This document shows, in pieces, positions 36,556 to 45,367 of a stretch of DNA of 64,000 nucleotides. This DNA comes from Aurantimicrobium sp. INA4 (GTDB lineage: Bacteria > Actinomycetota > Actinomycetes > Actinomycetales > Microbacteriaceae). Below the pieces are notes generated by a model. The model searched no databases, had not been told where the DNA came from, and saw only the letters and a list, made by a program, of their open reading frames with translations. The stretch is from NCBI RefSeq assembly GCF_027924525.1, contig NZ_AP027040.1, positions 496,001 to 560,000 of the forward strand. Reading direction: 5' to 3'. The position numbers and the translations under genes were made by a program. Numbering within the stretch: the first letter of the stretch is position 1; each line of letters starts with the position of its first letter.

Positions 36556-36948
36556 TTACTTAGCGAGGTAGGGAGCGCCGTATTTGTTTGATCCAGGCTG
36601 GCTGGGCTGCAACATGAACACCAGCTCGATAATCCAGCCCACACTGGGAATGAGAAAGAGCAGGAAGAACCAGCCGCTCACTCCCTGGTCGTGAAGTCTG
36701 CGCACGGTAACCGTAATGGTTAATAGCCACAAGAACACTGCAATGGCTCCCGCTGCGATGAGGAAGGGAAACAACGCCCAGACATCACCCTGGCGCACCA
36801 TCATGGCGACAAGGACAACCGGGATAACTGCTACCAACGAGACGATGAATACGAACAATCTCCAGTACCAATACTCTGAGCGAGGGGAGCGTCCCTGGAG
36901 CTTGTTGAACTTGGAAAAAACGGACTGAATAGCTTCTGCAAAACTCAT
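36556..36948 (-). CDS. DUF805 membrane protein, copy 1
   Basis: A 130-residue member of DUF805. The N-terminal FAEAIQSVFSKFNKLQGRSPRSEYWYWRLF is the family hallmark, with the GR-x-R/S-RSEYWYW motif, then three or four membrane helices and the RRLHDQGVSGWF motif in the second half. ATG 36948 is preferred over the ATG at 36966. It is the first of three paralogous DUF805 genes here. The function is unknown; the family is widely distributed in bacterial envelopes. A terminator separates it from copy 2. Confidence 0.85.
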   Translation of the reverse strand: MSFAEAIQSVFSKFNKLQGRSPRSEYWYWRLFVFIVSLVAVIPVVLVAMMVRQGDVWALFPFLIAAGAIAVFLWLLTITVTVRRLHDQGVSGWFFLLFLIPSVGWIIELVFMLQPSQPGSNKYGAPYLAK

Positions 36949-36972
36949 GCTTCCATCTTCTCGCATTTAACG

Positions 36973-37004
36973 ATTACTGCCTCCCAAGGCTGGGAGGCAG
37001 TAAT
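36973..37004 (-). terminator. Hairpin terminator downstream of DUF805 copy 2
   Basis: A perfect 14-bp stem, ATTACTGCCTCCCA - AGGC - TGGGAGGCAGTAAT, lies between DUF805 copies 2 and 1. On the minus strand it is followed by CGTTAAATG without a long T-run, so efficiency is uncertain. Confidence 0.75.
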
Positions 37005-37020
37005 GAGAATGGGACTTGCT

Positions 37021-37383
37021 TTATACGGCTTTGGGGTTCGGCCCAAAGCGGTTGTCGGTGGGGTCACTGTCCTTGACGTACCACACAAGCAAAAAGATCC
37101 AGCCGACCAGTGGAATCAACGCGAAGAGGATGAACCATCCAGATTTGTTGATGTCGTGAAGGCGACGAACCGAATAAGCCAGTGACGGCAGGAAGATTGC
37201 CAGAGCAGCAAGTCCTCCTAAGAAGCCAAAGAAGCTTTCTGACTTGCCTCCAGATAGGACGTTGAACACGAGTGATACGAGGATGGTGAAAAGGTACCAG
37301 TACCAGAAACCAGAGCGACGGCTTCGTCCCTTGAAGTTGACGTAGTCGCTAAAACCAAACTTGATGGATTCAACGAAATTCAT
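37021..37383 (-). CDS. DUF805 membrane protein, copy 2
   Basis: A 120-residue DUF805 protein. The N-terminus FVESIKFGFSDYVNFKGRSRRSGFWYWYLF and later RRLHDINKSGWF match copies 1 and 3. It has about four hydrophobic segments. The open frame continues 69 codons upstream, but ATG 37383 carries an AGGAGA box and the conserved MNF start. It is flanked by hairpin terminators on both sides, so each DUF805 gene is probably its own transcription unit. Confidence 0.86.
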   Translation of the reverse strand: MNFVESIKFGFSDYVNFKGRSRRSGFWYWYLFTILVSLVFNVLSGGKSESFFGFLGGLAALAIFLPSLAYSVRRLHDINKSGWFILFALIPLVGWIFLLVWYVKDSDPTDNRFGPNPKAV

Positions 37384-37467
37384 GATGAATCTCCTTTTTC
37401 TTTGGTTGTGTCGTTCACAACCACGATATTTAGAGTATCTGCGTAAGGAGTGTGTCTCGGTAAATAC

Positions 37468-37497
37468 ACTGCAGCCTCGAAAATCGAAGGCAGCAGT
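37468..37497 (-). terminator. Hairpin terminator downstream of DUF805 copy 3
   Basis: An imperfect inverted repeat from ACTGC (37468) to GCAGT (37497). The stem has one A-A mismatch and one bulged A, with TCGA pairs closing the loop AAA. It lies between copy 3 and copy 2 of DUF805. Confidence 0.6.
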
Positions 37498-37513
37498 TGA
37501 GAGTGTTGGCTTC

Positions 37514-37927
37514 CTATGCAGACTTGGGGTTGTCACCAAACCTGTTAGCTCCAGGAGTTGAATCCTGAACCCAGAAAATGAGCAACACAATGAATCCCAC
37601 CAGGGGAATTAAGCCGAGGAAATAGAAACCTCCTGAGCGGTTGGTGTCATGAAGGCGTCGCCAGATTACTCCGAGCGTCGGAAGCAAGAGTGCGAGTGAG
37701 ACCACAATCCAGAGGTAATACGCCCAGTTGAACATTCCCGCCAACATAGCGTCCAGGCTGGTTGCACTGGTCAACATTCCTATGGTGCTCATGTTCCAAA
37801 TGAAACTCATCACGATGTTCACCAGGGAGATAAAGAGGTACCACCACCAGAATTCAGATCTGCTGGCGCGGCCACTAAATGTGGCATATTTCGAGAAGAC
37901 GCTTTTGATTGATTCTGTGAAATTCAT
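37514..37927 (-). CDS. DUF805 membrane protein, copy 3
   Basis: A 137-residue DUF805 protein. It starts FTESIKSVFSKYATFSGRASRSEFWWWYLF, close to copy 1, and carries WRRLHDTNRSGGFYF later, with an extra loop of about 15 residues in the middle (SATSLDAMLAG). ATG 37927 matches the family start; the frame extends 15 codons upstream. It is divergent from rpsO. The role is unknown. Confidence 0.86.
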   Translation of the reverse strand: MNFTESIKSVFSKYATFSGRASRSEFWWWYLFISLVNIVMSFIWNMSTIGMLTSATSLDAMLAGMFNWAYYLWIVVSLALLLPTLGVIWRRLHDTNRSGGFYFLGLIPLVGFIVLLIFWVQDSTPGANRFGDNPKSA

Positions 37928-38116
37928 TTCTTTCCCCTTACCTCGGCATGAAGGTGAGTGTTTCCTTGCCACACACAGTACTCCTCGGGCGTCAAATGGT
38001 CAGCTATTTCTCTGCTAATCTTGTGAGGTTGCCGTCTAACGGCCGCGGATACAGAGAGCTCCACGCACAAGGCATGGGGCGCCGCGCAACGAGGTACTAA
38101 GAAAGGGGATCCCACT

Positions 38117-38386
38117 ATGGCACTTGAAGCAAATGTCAAAAAGGCGATCATCGAAGAATACGCAACTCACCCCGGTGACACTGGATCTCCTGAAGTTCAG
38201 GTTGCTCTTCTCACCAAGCGCATCAAGGACTTGACCGAGCACCTCAAGGAGCACAAGCACGACCACCACTCACGTCGTGGACTGCTCCTGCTCGTTGGTC
38301 AGCGTCGCCGTCTTCTCGGCTACCTGGCTGATGTCGACATCACTCGCTACCGTCAGCTCATTGAGCGTCTCGGACTGCGTCGATAG
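38117..38386 (+). CDS. rpsO: 30S ribosomal protein S15
   Basis: An 89-residue S15, which binds 16S rRNA in the central domain of the 30S subunit. The [15 protein letters not shown] segment near residue 21 and [21 protein letters not shown] near residue 46 are diagnostic. The ATG has an AAAGGGGAT box. A leader of up to about 180 bases separates it from the divergent DUF805 copy 3. It precedes pnp, the classic rpsO-pnp pair, but a terminator lies between. Confidence 0.97.
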   Translation: MALEANVKKAIIEEYATHPGDTGSPEVQVALLTKRIKDLTEHLKEHKHDHHSRRGLLLLVGQRRRLLGYLADVDITRYRQLIERLGLRR

Positions 38387-38403
38387 TCAAATCAGACACG
38401 TCA

Positions 38404-38433
38404 ACGAATGCCACCCTGCGGGGTGGCATTCGT
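38404..38433 (+). terminator. Rho-independent terminator after rpsO
   Basis: A perfect 13-bp stem, ACGAATGCCACCC - TGCG - GGGTGGCATTCGT, followed by GTTTATC. Confidence 0.88.
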
Positions 38434-38524
38434 GTTTATCCTCGCCCTAAACGACAAATTCTCAGGCTTCATGGGCTTATTGAGGGTTTTGGGGTACTCT
38501 TGAGATAGAGCAGGCAGGCAGTTC

Positions 38525-38582
38525 GCTGGTCTTCGGTGGTGGTTTACCAACAGATGTTGGTGGATTTCTACTGGTGGCCAGC
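38525..38582 (+). promoter_or_regulatory. Structured 5' leader of pnp
   Basis: The 275-base gap before pnp has no ORF. It holds an outer stem GCTGGTC (38525-38531) with GGCCAGC (38576-38582, one G-U pair) enclosing an inner stem ACCAACA (38546-38552) with TGTTGGT (38555-38561). In E. coli a pnp leader hairpin cut by RNase III mediates PNPase autoregulation; a similar role here is inference. Confidence 0.5.
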
Positions 38583-38708
38583 ACGAAGTCTGATACTCGT
38601 GCAACGTATGTCCGTGTTTGAACGGCTTCGTTCTGCCTTGCTTCGCTCCGGATGTATGAGTCGGTGCCCACACGGGGTAACGACGATAAACAAAGGAGAA
38701 AGACCTTA

Positions 38709-40958
38709 ATGGAAGGTCCAGAAATCAAATTTGCCGAAGCCGTTATTGATAACGGTAAGTTCGGCAAGCGCGTGGTCCGCTTTGAAACCGGACGTCTCGC
38801 ACAGCAGGCTCAGGGCGCAGTTGCGGCCTACCTGGATGAAGAAACTATGTTGCTCTCTGCCACTTCGGTGAGCAAGCAGCCTAAAGACAACTTCGACTTC
38901 TTCCCACTGACTGTGGATGTAGAAGAGCGTAGCTACGCAGCAGGAAAGATCCCCGGTTCGTTCTTCCGTCGTGAAGGCCGTCCGTCGACTGAGGCCATCC
39001 TGGTCTGTCGTCTGATTGACCGCCCACTGCGCCCATCCTTCGTTGATGGTCTGCGTAACGAGGTTCAGATCGTTGTTACCGTTCTCTCTATTGCTCCTGG
39101 TGAGTTCTACGACGCACTGGCCATCAACGCTTCTTCCGCGTCGACCCAGATCTCCGGTCTGCCATTCTCAGGCCCTATCGGTGGTATCCGTATGGCCCTG
39201 ATTGACGGCCAGTGGGTTGCATTCCCCAACGTTGACCAGCTCAAAGAGGCCGTCTTCGACCTCGTCGTTGCAGGTCGCATTGTTGTGGACAAGGATGGCA
39301 AGGAAGACGTCGCCATCATGATGGTTGAGGCAGAAGCTACCGAAGTGAGCTGGGACCTCATCAAGGCTGGTGGCATCAAGCCTGACGAGGCAATCGTCTC
39401 GCAGGGTCTCGAAGCATCAAAGCCTTTCCTCACTGCATTGATCAAGGCTCAGGAGGAGCTCGCACGTCAGTCGGCTAAGGAAGTACAGGACTACCCTGTA
39501 TTCCCTCTCTACTCTGACGAGCTCTACGCAGCAGTGAGCGAACTTGCTCTTGCTGACCTGGAGAAGGTTTACCTCATCGCAGACAAGATCGAGCGTCAGA
39601 ATGCTGACGACGAGGTCAAAGCTCGCGTCAAGGAAGCAATTGTGGCCAAGGTTGAAGCAGGCGAGCTTGATGAGACTGCTCTCAACCAGTTCAGTGCCGC
39701 ATACAAGTCGGTTACGAAGAAGGTTGTTCGCGGACGTATCCTCACTGAGGGTGTTCGTATGGACGGCCGTGGTTTGCGCGACATCCGTGCCTTGGATGCT
39801 GAAGTTCAGGTCATCCCACGCGTTCACGGTTCAGCTATCTTCCAGCGTGGAGAGACCCAGATCATGGGTGTCACCACGTTGAACATGCTGAAGATGGAAC
39901 AGCAGATTGACTCGCTGTCACCAATCACCTCAAAGCGCTACATGCACCACTACAACTTCCCTCCATATTCCACCGGTGAAACCGGTCGTGTGGGAACACC
40001 TAAGCGCCGCGAAATCGGTCACGGATTCTTGGCCGAGCGTGCACTTGTGCCCGTTCTTCCAGGTCGTGAAGAGTTCCCTTACGCCATTCGCCAGGTATCT
40101 GAGGCTTTGGGCTCTAACGGCTCGACCTCGATGGGTTCTGTCTGCGCATCGACTCTGTCGCTGCTCAACGCTGGTGTGCCACTGCGCGCACCTGTTGCAG
40201 GTATTGCGATGGGTCTCGTCTCTGACGAGGTCAACGGTGAGACCCGCTACGCAGCTCTGACCGACATCCTTGGTGCAGAAGATGCTCTCGGCGACATGGA
40301 CTTCAAGGTTGCAGGTACTTCCGAATTCATCACCGCGATTCAGCTCGACACCAAGCTTGATGGCATCCCTGCCTCCGTGCTGACCGGTGCGCTGACTCAG
40401 GCTAAGGAAGCTCGTACCGCAATCCTCGCTGTCATCAACGCAGCAATCGATGGTCCTGACGAGATGGCACCTACTGCTCCTCGCGTGATCAGCGTTCAGA
40501 TTCCTGTCGACAAGATCGGTGAACTCATCGGCCCTAAGGGAAAGACGATTAACACCATCCAGGACGAGACTGGTGCAACCATCTCGATCGAGGATGACGG
40601 AACCGTCTACATCGGTGCAACCGATGGTCCTTCGGCTGAGGCAGCTCGCGCACAGGTTAACGCCATTGCGAACCCCACCAACCCTGAGGTTGGCGAGCAG
40701 TTCCTCGGTACCGTCGTCAAGCTGGCAACCTTTGGCGCGTTTGTCTCCTTGCTTCCTGGCAAGGACGGCCTGCTGCACATCTCAGAGGTGCGCAAGCTTG
40801 CAGGTGGCAAGCGTGTTGAGAACGTTGAAGACGTTCTCTCCGTTGGCCAGAAGGTTCTCGTCAAGATCACCAAGATCGATGACCGCGGCAAGCTTTCGCT
40901 GGAGCCCGTTCTCGAAGGTGAAGAGGGCGAAGCAGCCGCTGAAAGCGACGCTGAGTAG
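38709..40958 (+). CDS. pnp: Polyribonucleotide nucleotidyltransferase (PNPase)
   Basis: A 749-residue PNPase, the 3'-5' phosphorolytic RNA-degrading enzyme. Two RNase PH domains span about 10-150 and 335-560, with an alpha-helical segment between, then a KH domain ([16 protein letters not shown] near 605) and an S1 domain ([13 protein letters not shown] near 675). The SMGSVCAST segment marks the catalytic core. An acidic tail ends the protein. The frame extends upstream, but ATG 38709 with an AAAGGAG box gives the typical [11 protein letters not shown] start. It ends at a strong hairpin. Confidence 0.96.
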   Translation: MEGPEIKFAEAVIDNGKFGKRVVRFETGRLAQQAQGAVAAYLDEETMLLSATSVSKQPKDNFDFFPLTVDVEERSYAAGKIPGSFFRREGRPSTEAILVCRLIDRPLRPSFVDGLRNEVQIVVTVLSIAPGEFYDALAINASSASTQISGLPFSGPIGGIRMALIDGQWVAFPNVDQLKEAVFDLVVAGRIVVDKDGKEDVAIMMVEAEATEVSWDLIKAGGIKPDEAIVSQGLEASKPFLTALIKAQEELARQSAKEVQDYPVFPLYSDELYAAVSELALADLEKVYLIADKIERQNADDEVKARVKEAIVAKVEAGELDETALNQFSAAYKSVTKKVVRGRILTEGVRMDGRGLRDIRALDAEVQVIPRVHGSAIFQRGETQIMGVTTLNMLKMEQQIDSLSPITSKRYMHHYNFPPYSTGETGRVGTPKRREIGHGFLAERALVPVLPGREEFPYAIRQVSEALGSNGSTSMGSVCASTLSLLNAGVPLRAPVAGIAMGLVSDEVNGETRYAALTDILGAEDALGDMDFKVAGTSEFITAIQLDTKLDGIPASVLTGALTQAKEARTAILAVINAAIDGPDEMAPTAPRVISVQIPVDKIGELIGPKGKTINTIQDETGATISIEDDGTVYIGATDGPSAEAARAQVNAIANPTNPEVGEQFLGTVVKLATFGAFVSLLPGKDGLLHISEVRKLAGGKRVENVEDVLSVGQKVLVKITKIDDRGKLSLEPVLEGEEGEAAAESDAE

Positions 40959-40972
40959 CTCCAATTCCTCAC

Positions 40973-41006
40973 GTAATGCCCGCCCGCTTTTGTGGGCGGG
41001 CATTAC
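40973..41006 (+). terminator. Hairpin terminator after pnp
   Basis: A perfect 13-bp stem, GTAATGCCCGCCC - GCTTTTGT - GGGCGGGCATTAC, beginning 14 bases after the pnp stop. There is no T-run after it; such I-shaped terminators are common in actinobacteria. Confidence 0.85.
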
Positions 41007-41109
41007 TGCGTTGTAAGGATGTATTCCTGTTTTTGGGGGACGGAATTGAGTGGGTTCGGGGGACAGTTTTTCCATATTGGTGGACTTCAGGTCTGTCGTA
41101 ACATTGCTG

Positions 41110-41131
41110 TGACATTTCTCCTCTAATGTCA
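41110..41131. promoter_or_regulatory. Inverted repeat before an aldo/keto reductase
   Basis: TGACAT (41110-41115) and ATGTCA (41126-41131) are perfect inverted copies 10 bases apart, ending 5 bases before the ATG at 41137. It could be an operator or a hairpin that masks the ribosome-binding region. Nothing in the sequence says which. Confidence 0.35.
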
Positions 41132-41136
41132 GATTT

Positions 41137-42150
41137 ATGAGTGGGGAAAACATCAGTACACCGGGGGGAATAACCCCTGCCACTGATGCTCCAGATGTCT
41201 CTCGCACCATCGGCCAGACTGATATGAGCGTGTTCCCACTTGCTCTCGGTGGTGCCGTGTTTGGCTGGACTCTTCCTAGCGGTCGTTCCATCGATTTACT
41301 TGACCGTTTTGTCGAGCTCGGTGGTCAGATGGTGGACACCTCGGATTCTTACTCCTCTGGGATGTCGGAGCAGATCATTGGAAAATGGATGCGCGAGCGC
41401 GGCAACCGTTCTGAAGTTGTGGTGGCAACAAAGGTCGGACGTCACCCCGATTTTCCTGGCCTGTCTGCAACCAACATCGTTGAGGCCGTTAATGCCTCGT
41501 TGGAGCGTTTACAGACCGATTACATTGACCTTCTCTATTTCCATGCTGAAGACCCAGACGTCTCGATGGAAGAAAGCCTTTCTGCGGTAGAGAATCTCAT
41601 CCAAGCAGGCAAGGTGAGAGCTTTAGGAGCTTCCAACTTTTCTGCCGACCGTTTACTCGAAGCCCGCATCATTGCAGCAAGTGGCCTTCCGCGTATTGAA
41701 GCAGTGGCTTTGGAATATTCACTTCTTCGACGAGACATCGTCGAAGGCAACATCACCATGATGGCGATTGCGCAACAGATGTCGATCATGCCGTATTTCA
41801 TTTTGGCCAACGGTTTCTTAGGGCGTCACCGCAACATTAAATCGTTCAACCCTAATGACACCCGCTCACGTCGTGCAGCTCAACACGGTGGTCGACACGG
41901 CACTCACGTGCTCAGAGTTTTAGACAACGTTGCTATGGCTCAGGGAGTTGATATTTCTACTGTCGCGGTTGCCTGGGTTTTGGGCAGATCAGCGGTGGGA
42001 ATTCCCACAATCGGTGCTGAATCTATTCGTGAGCTCGAAGCTCTGATGCATGCACCGCAACTGAACCTTTCTCGTCAGCAGATAGCTGACCTTGATCGTG
42101 CTTCCGTGGAACAGGGTCGTAACTGGCTGCCCTCGCTCAATCGTTCGTAA
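41137..42150 (+). CDS. Aldo/keto reductase
   Basis: A 337-residue AKR-superfamily member. The central barrel has DTSDSYSSGMSE with the catalytic Asp and Tyr, a TKVGRHPD lysine, the DYIDLLYFHAED histidine segment and GASNFSADRL. The C-terminal part (VAWVLGRSAVGIPTIGAES) forms the NADP-binding side. It is longer than the other AKR in the window and belongs to the YajO/auxin-induced-type branch. The substrate is unknown. It lies between pnp and the M16 peptidase, which normally neighbour each other, so it looks inserted in this lineage. Confidence 0.88.
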   Translation: MSGENISTPGGITPATDAPDVSRTIGQTDMSVFPLALGGAVFGWTLPSGRSIDLLDRFVELGGQMVDTSDSYSSGMSEQIIGKWMRERGNRSEVVVATKVGRHPDFPGLSATNIVEAVNASLERLQTDYIDLLYFHAEDPDVSMEESLSAVENLIQAGKVRALGASNFSADRLLEARIIAASGLPRIEAVALEYSLLRRDIVEGNITMMAIAQQMSIMPYFILANGFLGRHRNIKSFNPNDTRSRRAAQHGGRHGTHVLRVLDNVAMAQGVDISTVAVAWVLGRSAVGIPTIGAESIRELEALMHAPQLNLSRQQIADLDRASVEQGRNWLPSLNRS

Positions 42151-42195
42151 TCGGCCGGCATAAAGTCAGTAGTGTGCTCTAGGCTTGAGCACCGT

Positions 42196-43578
42196 ATGAA
42201 TAAACCCATTGCTTTTCCCTTAGATCAAGCAGAACTGAGCTTTGTTGCCTCAGGTGATGCCTTAGTTCGCCGCAGTGTTTTACCCTCCGGTGTGCGCATT
42301 TTGACCGAACGAGTTCCCGGTGCACGCAGCGTGACGCTGGGGTATTGGGTTGCCGTTGGCTCGCGTGATGAAGTGCCAGCAGAATCAGCACACGATGGTG
42401 TTGCCGCTCACCCTGCCAGCTTGGGCTCCACTCACTTTTTGGAACACCTGCTTTTCAAGGGAACGCCCACTCGCTCTGCTTTAGATATTGCGATTGCTTT
42501 TGACTCAGTTGGCGGCGAACATAACGCCGCGACCGCCAAGGAATACACCTGCTATTACGCCAAGGTGCGCGATCAGGATCTTCCCATGGCTATTGATGTG
42601 ATGAGTGACATGCTCACCTCGAGCGTGATTGATCCAGACGAGTTTGAAACAGAGCGTGGTGTAATCCTCGAAGAGCTCGCCATGGCTGAAGATGATCCTT
42701 CGGATGTTGCTCAAGAAAGATTCTTTGAAGGCGTGCTCGGAAATCACCCCCTTGGTCGTCCAATCGGTGGAAATCCTGAGACTATTCGTTCAGCCACCAG
42801 GGAAGCAGTTGTTGCCCACTACCGCGCCAACTATCGCCCCAATGACCTTGTGATTACGGCTGCAGGTTCGCTTGATCATGATGAACTCGTCGCACAGGTG
42901 CAACGCACTCTCGAGGCAGCTGGCTGGGACTTGAGCGTGGAGGCAACTCCTGTTCCGCGTCGATCTACTACCCCAGCTCTGATTACTCAGGGAACACCAC
43001 TTCAGGTGATTGAACGTCCCATTGAGCAAGCAAACATCATGGTCGGTGTCCCGGGCATTGTTGCAACGGACGAACGTCGTGTCGTGCAAACGGTCATGAA
43101 TTCCATTCTCGGTGGTGGAATGTCTTCACGTCTCTTCCAGGAAATCCGCGAAAAACGTGGCCTGGCATACTCCGTTTTCTCTTTTGCATCCTCTTATTCG
43201 GATGCAGGAGCGTTCGGGCTTTTTGCGGGAACATCTCCCAAAAAAGCACCCGAGGTCGCCGAGCTTTTGATTGGTGAATTTCACAAGTTAGCAGAGTATG
43301 GCGTCACCGCGGATGAACTTTCACGAGCACGAGGACAGCTCGCCGGGGGTTCGGCTTTGGCGCTCGAAGACACGGACACTCGCATGTCTCGATTAGGTAA
43401 GTCCGAAATTTCTTCTGGCGAATTCATCGATTATGACGCAGCTCTTGAACTCCTCGATGCTGTCACTGTTGAGCGAGTTCAAGAACTTGCCAAGGAACTA
43501 GCAGCAGGCAAACTCTCTGTGGTTTCAGTTGGGCAAGCCGATGAGGCCGCGTTATCGCGTATCCTTGCTCAGGGATAA
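42196..43578 (+). CDS. M16 family zinc metallopeptidase (insulinase/processing peptidase type)
   Basis: A peptidase of about 460 residues. The inverse zinc motif HFLEHLLFKGT (HxxEH) is near residue 80, and the distal glutamate is in ERGVILEELAMAED. An inactive-type second domain includes the REKRGLAYSVFSF segment. The preferred start is ATG 42196; a GTG at 42172 would add 8 residues. Genes of this type sit after pnp in many Gram-positive bacteria. Its stop is 3 bases before the phosphatase gene, so an operon with dapB is likely. Confidence 0.92.
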   Translation: MNKPIAFPLDQAELSFVASGDALVRRSVLPSGVRILTERVPGARSVTLGYWVAVGSRDEVPAESAHDGVAAHPASLGSTHFLEHLLFKGTPTRSALDIAIAFDSVGGEHNAATAKEYTCYYAKVRDQDLPMAIDVMSDMLTSSVIDPDEFETERGVILEELAMAEDDPSDVAQERFFEGVLGNHPLGRPIGGNPETIRSATREAVVAHYRANYRPNDLVITAAGSLDHDELVAQVQRTLEAAGWDLSVEATPVPRRSTTPALITQGTPLQVIERPIEQANIMVGVPGIVATDERRVVQTVMNSILGGGMSSRLFQEIREKRGLAYSVFSFASSYSDAGAFGLFAGTSPKKAPEVAELLIGEFHKLAEYGVTADELSRARGQLAGGSALALEDTDTRMSRLGKSEISSGEFIDYDAALELLDAVTVERVQELAKELAAGKLSVVSVGQADEAALSRILAQG

Positions 43579-43581
43579 TTC

Positions 43582-44184
43582 ATGGCACACAACATCATCT
43601 TGGTTCGTCACGGCGAACAACTCGACGCCGAACATGGTGTTATTGACGGTCCGCTCTCACCTCGCGGCATTGCGCAGGCAGAAGCCGTGGGGCGTCGCCT
43701 TGCTGACGTTGAGTTCTCTCATGTGTGGCACTCACCATTGGAACGCGCGTGGGAAACCGTTCGCGTGATGAGTGAACAGATGCAAGGTGTCACCACCGAA
43801 CCATCTGCACTGCTGATGGACTGTATCCCAGCAGGCAAGAGCGAAGAAACACCTTCGGTGTTTGATCCTTTTTTTGGTTCGGTTACCGAAGCAGATATTG
43901 AAGCAGGCTCTGCTCAAATGGCGGATGCTGTTGCTGAGTTCCTGGCTCCAGGCCGCCAAGGTGAAACAGATTTACTCGTAACTCACAACAACGTCATTGC
44001 GTGGTTTGTTCTCGAAGCGCTCGGTGCACCAGCTTGGAAGTGGGTTACCTTGAACCAGGCATACTGCGGCATTACGGTTCTGCAGCAGCGACCAGGTCGC
44101 CCCTGGGCTCTCGTCTCACACAACGACCTTGGTCACCTGCCCGTGGAATTGCGTTCGGGTATTCCTGACGCTTACACAATCTAG
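43582..44184 (+). CDS. Histidine phosphatase family protein
   Basis: A 200-residue phosphoglycerate-mutase-like phosphatase. The RHG catalytic motif is at about residues 9-11 (LVRHGEQ), the WHSPLERAWET segment supplies the second Arg and the LLVTHNNVIAW segment the second His. Such proteins dephosphorylate small metabolites or phosphosugars; substrate unknown. It starts 3 bases after the M16 peptidase stop and ends 9 bases before dapB. Confidence 0.88.
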   Translation: MAHNIILVRHGEQLDAEHGVIDGPLSPRGIAQAEAVGRRLADVEFSHVWHSPLERAWETVRVMSEQMQGVTTEPSALLMDCIPAGKSEETPSVFDPFFGSVTEADIEAGSAQMADAVAEFLAPGRQGETDLLVTHNNVIAWFVLEALGAPAWKWVTLNQAYCGITVLQQRPGRPWALVSHNDLGHLPVELRSGIPDAYTI

Positions 44185-44193
44185 ACTTGTCTT

Positions 44194-44916
44194 GTGACTA
44201 CTTCTGTTGCTGTTGTTGGCGCCTCAGGCAAGCTGGGGACTTTAGTATGCCGTTTGATCACTGAGTCAGAAGATTTTGAACTTGCAGCTCAGCTGGGTTC
44301 CACTAGTGACCTATCCGAGATGCTTGTTGCAGACATCGTGGTGGATGTGTCGCTTCCTTCCATCAGCCGTAAGGTTCTTGAATTCGCTGTGGAGAACGGA
44401 AAATCAATACTGATTGGAACCTCAGGTTGGTCTGCTGAGCGGATTAACCAGGTTGAGCCGTTGATTGATCAGCACCCTGAGGTTGGCGTGATCTTTATCT
44501 CCAATTTCTCCCTTGGCTCAGCTCTTTCTGCACACCTAGCAACGCTTGCTGCCAAGCACTTTGATTCCATTGAAATCATCGAAGCCCACGGTATTCACAA
44601 GGTTGATTCTCCTTCGGGTACCGCGGTGAGCACCGCAGAGCGAATCGGCAAGGTTCGAGACCAGGACATTCAAGCTCCGCATGCTGACCAGCGCGCACGT
44701 GGCCAACTCGTTGCCGGTGTTCCTGTGCACTCTCTGCGCATGGAGGGTGTTGTTGCCAAACAGGATGTGATCTTTGGCGGCAACGGTGAAACGGTAACCA
44801 TTACGCACACCACACTCTCGGACCGTTCCTACGAGGCGGGCATCATGGCCGCAATCCGAGCACTTCCTGGGCTTTCTGGAAAAATCGTCGGCCTCGACCG
44901 CGTCATTTCTCTCTAA
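44194..44916 (+). CDS. dapB: 4-hydroxy-tetrahydrodipicolinate reductase
   Basis: A 240-residue DapB that reduces the dihydrodipicolinate precursor with NAD(P)H in lysine/diaminopimelate synthesis. The cofactor motif VVGASGKLG is near residues 7-15, and the active-site segment is EAHGIHKVDSPSGTA with H132, K136, and the SGT substrate loop at 141-143. Most DapB proteins read HH at the catalytic site; here the second His is Gly133. The start is GTG 44194. It lies downstream of the phosphatase by 9 bases and 4 bases before the next gene. Confidence 0.93.
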   Translation: MTTSVAVVGASGKLGTLVCRLITESEDFELAAQLGSTSDLSEMLVADIVVDVSLPSISRKVLEFAVENGKSILIGTSGWSAERINQVEPLIDQHPEVGVIFISNFSLGSALSAHLATLAAKHFDSIEIIEAHGIHKVDSPSGTAVSTAERIGKVRDQDIQAPHADQRARGQLVAGVPVHSLRMEGVVAKQDVIFGGNGETVTITHTTLSDRSYEAGIMAAIRALPGLSGKIVGLDRVISL

Positions 44917-44920
44917 TAAC

Positions 44921-45367
44921 GTGCGCACTTTCCTCGGAGTACTCCTGATGGCAGCGCTGCTAGTGCTGTATTTATGGGCTGCGTTCTACCAAGGCATCAT
45001 CTTGATTTCCACCGGAGTGCCGGTGGCAGTCGTGATGGGGTATGCCCTCATCGTGTTGCCTTTGGTGGGTGCCTGGGGTTTGTGGCGAGAACTCGCATTC
45101 GGGTTTACCACCAGCAAACTCGTCAAAATCTTGCAGGCTGAAGGTGCTCTCCCCGGAGAAGATATTCGTCACCGTCCCAGCGGACGCCCCCTTCGAGAGG
45201 ATGCCGATAAGGAATTTCCTCGTTATGCCGCAGCGGTGGAAAAGGAACCTGAGAGCTGGCGCGCGTGGTTTGAACTGGGAATGGCTTATGACGCTTCGGG
45301 CGATCGCAAGCGAGCTCGTCATGCTATTCGAACAGCCATCGCTCTGCACAAAGCCAATCCTGCGTAG
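44921..45367 (+). CDS. Membrane protein with C-terminal TPR-like region
   Basis: A 148-residue protein. Two N-terminal membrane helices (about 5-25 and 33-53) precede a soluble region in which EPESWRAWFELGMAYDASGDRKRARHAI has the alternating pattern of a single TPR unit. This arrangement recurs near dapB in Microbacteriaceae as far as I recall. Function unknown. The GTG start is 4 bases after dapB, so it is likely the last gene of that operon. Its stop abuts the convergent M23 gene. Confidence 0.75.
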   Translation: MRTFLGVLLMAALLVLYLWAAFYQGIILISTGVPVAVVMGYALIVLPLVGAWGLWRELAFGFTTSKLVKILQAEGALPGEDIRHRPSGRPLREDADKEFPRYAAAVEKEPESWRAWFELGMAYDASGDRKRARHAIRTAIALHKANPA

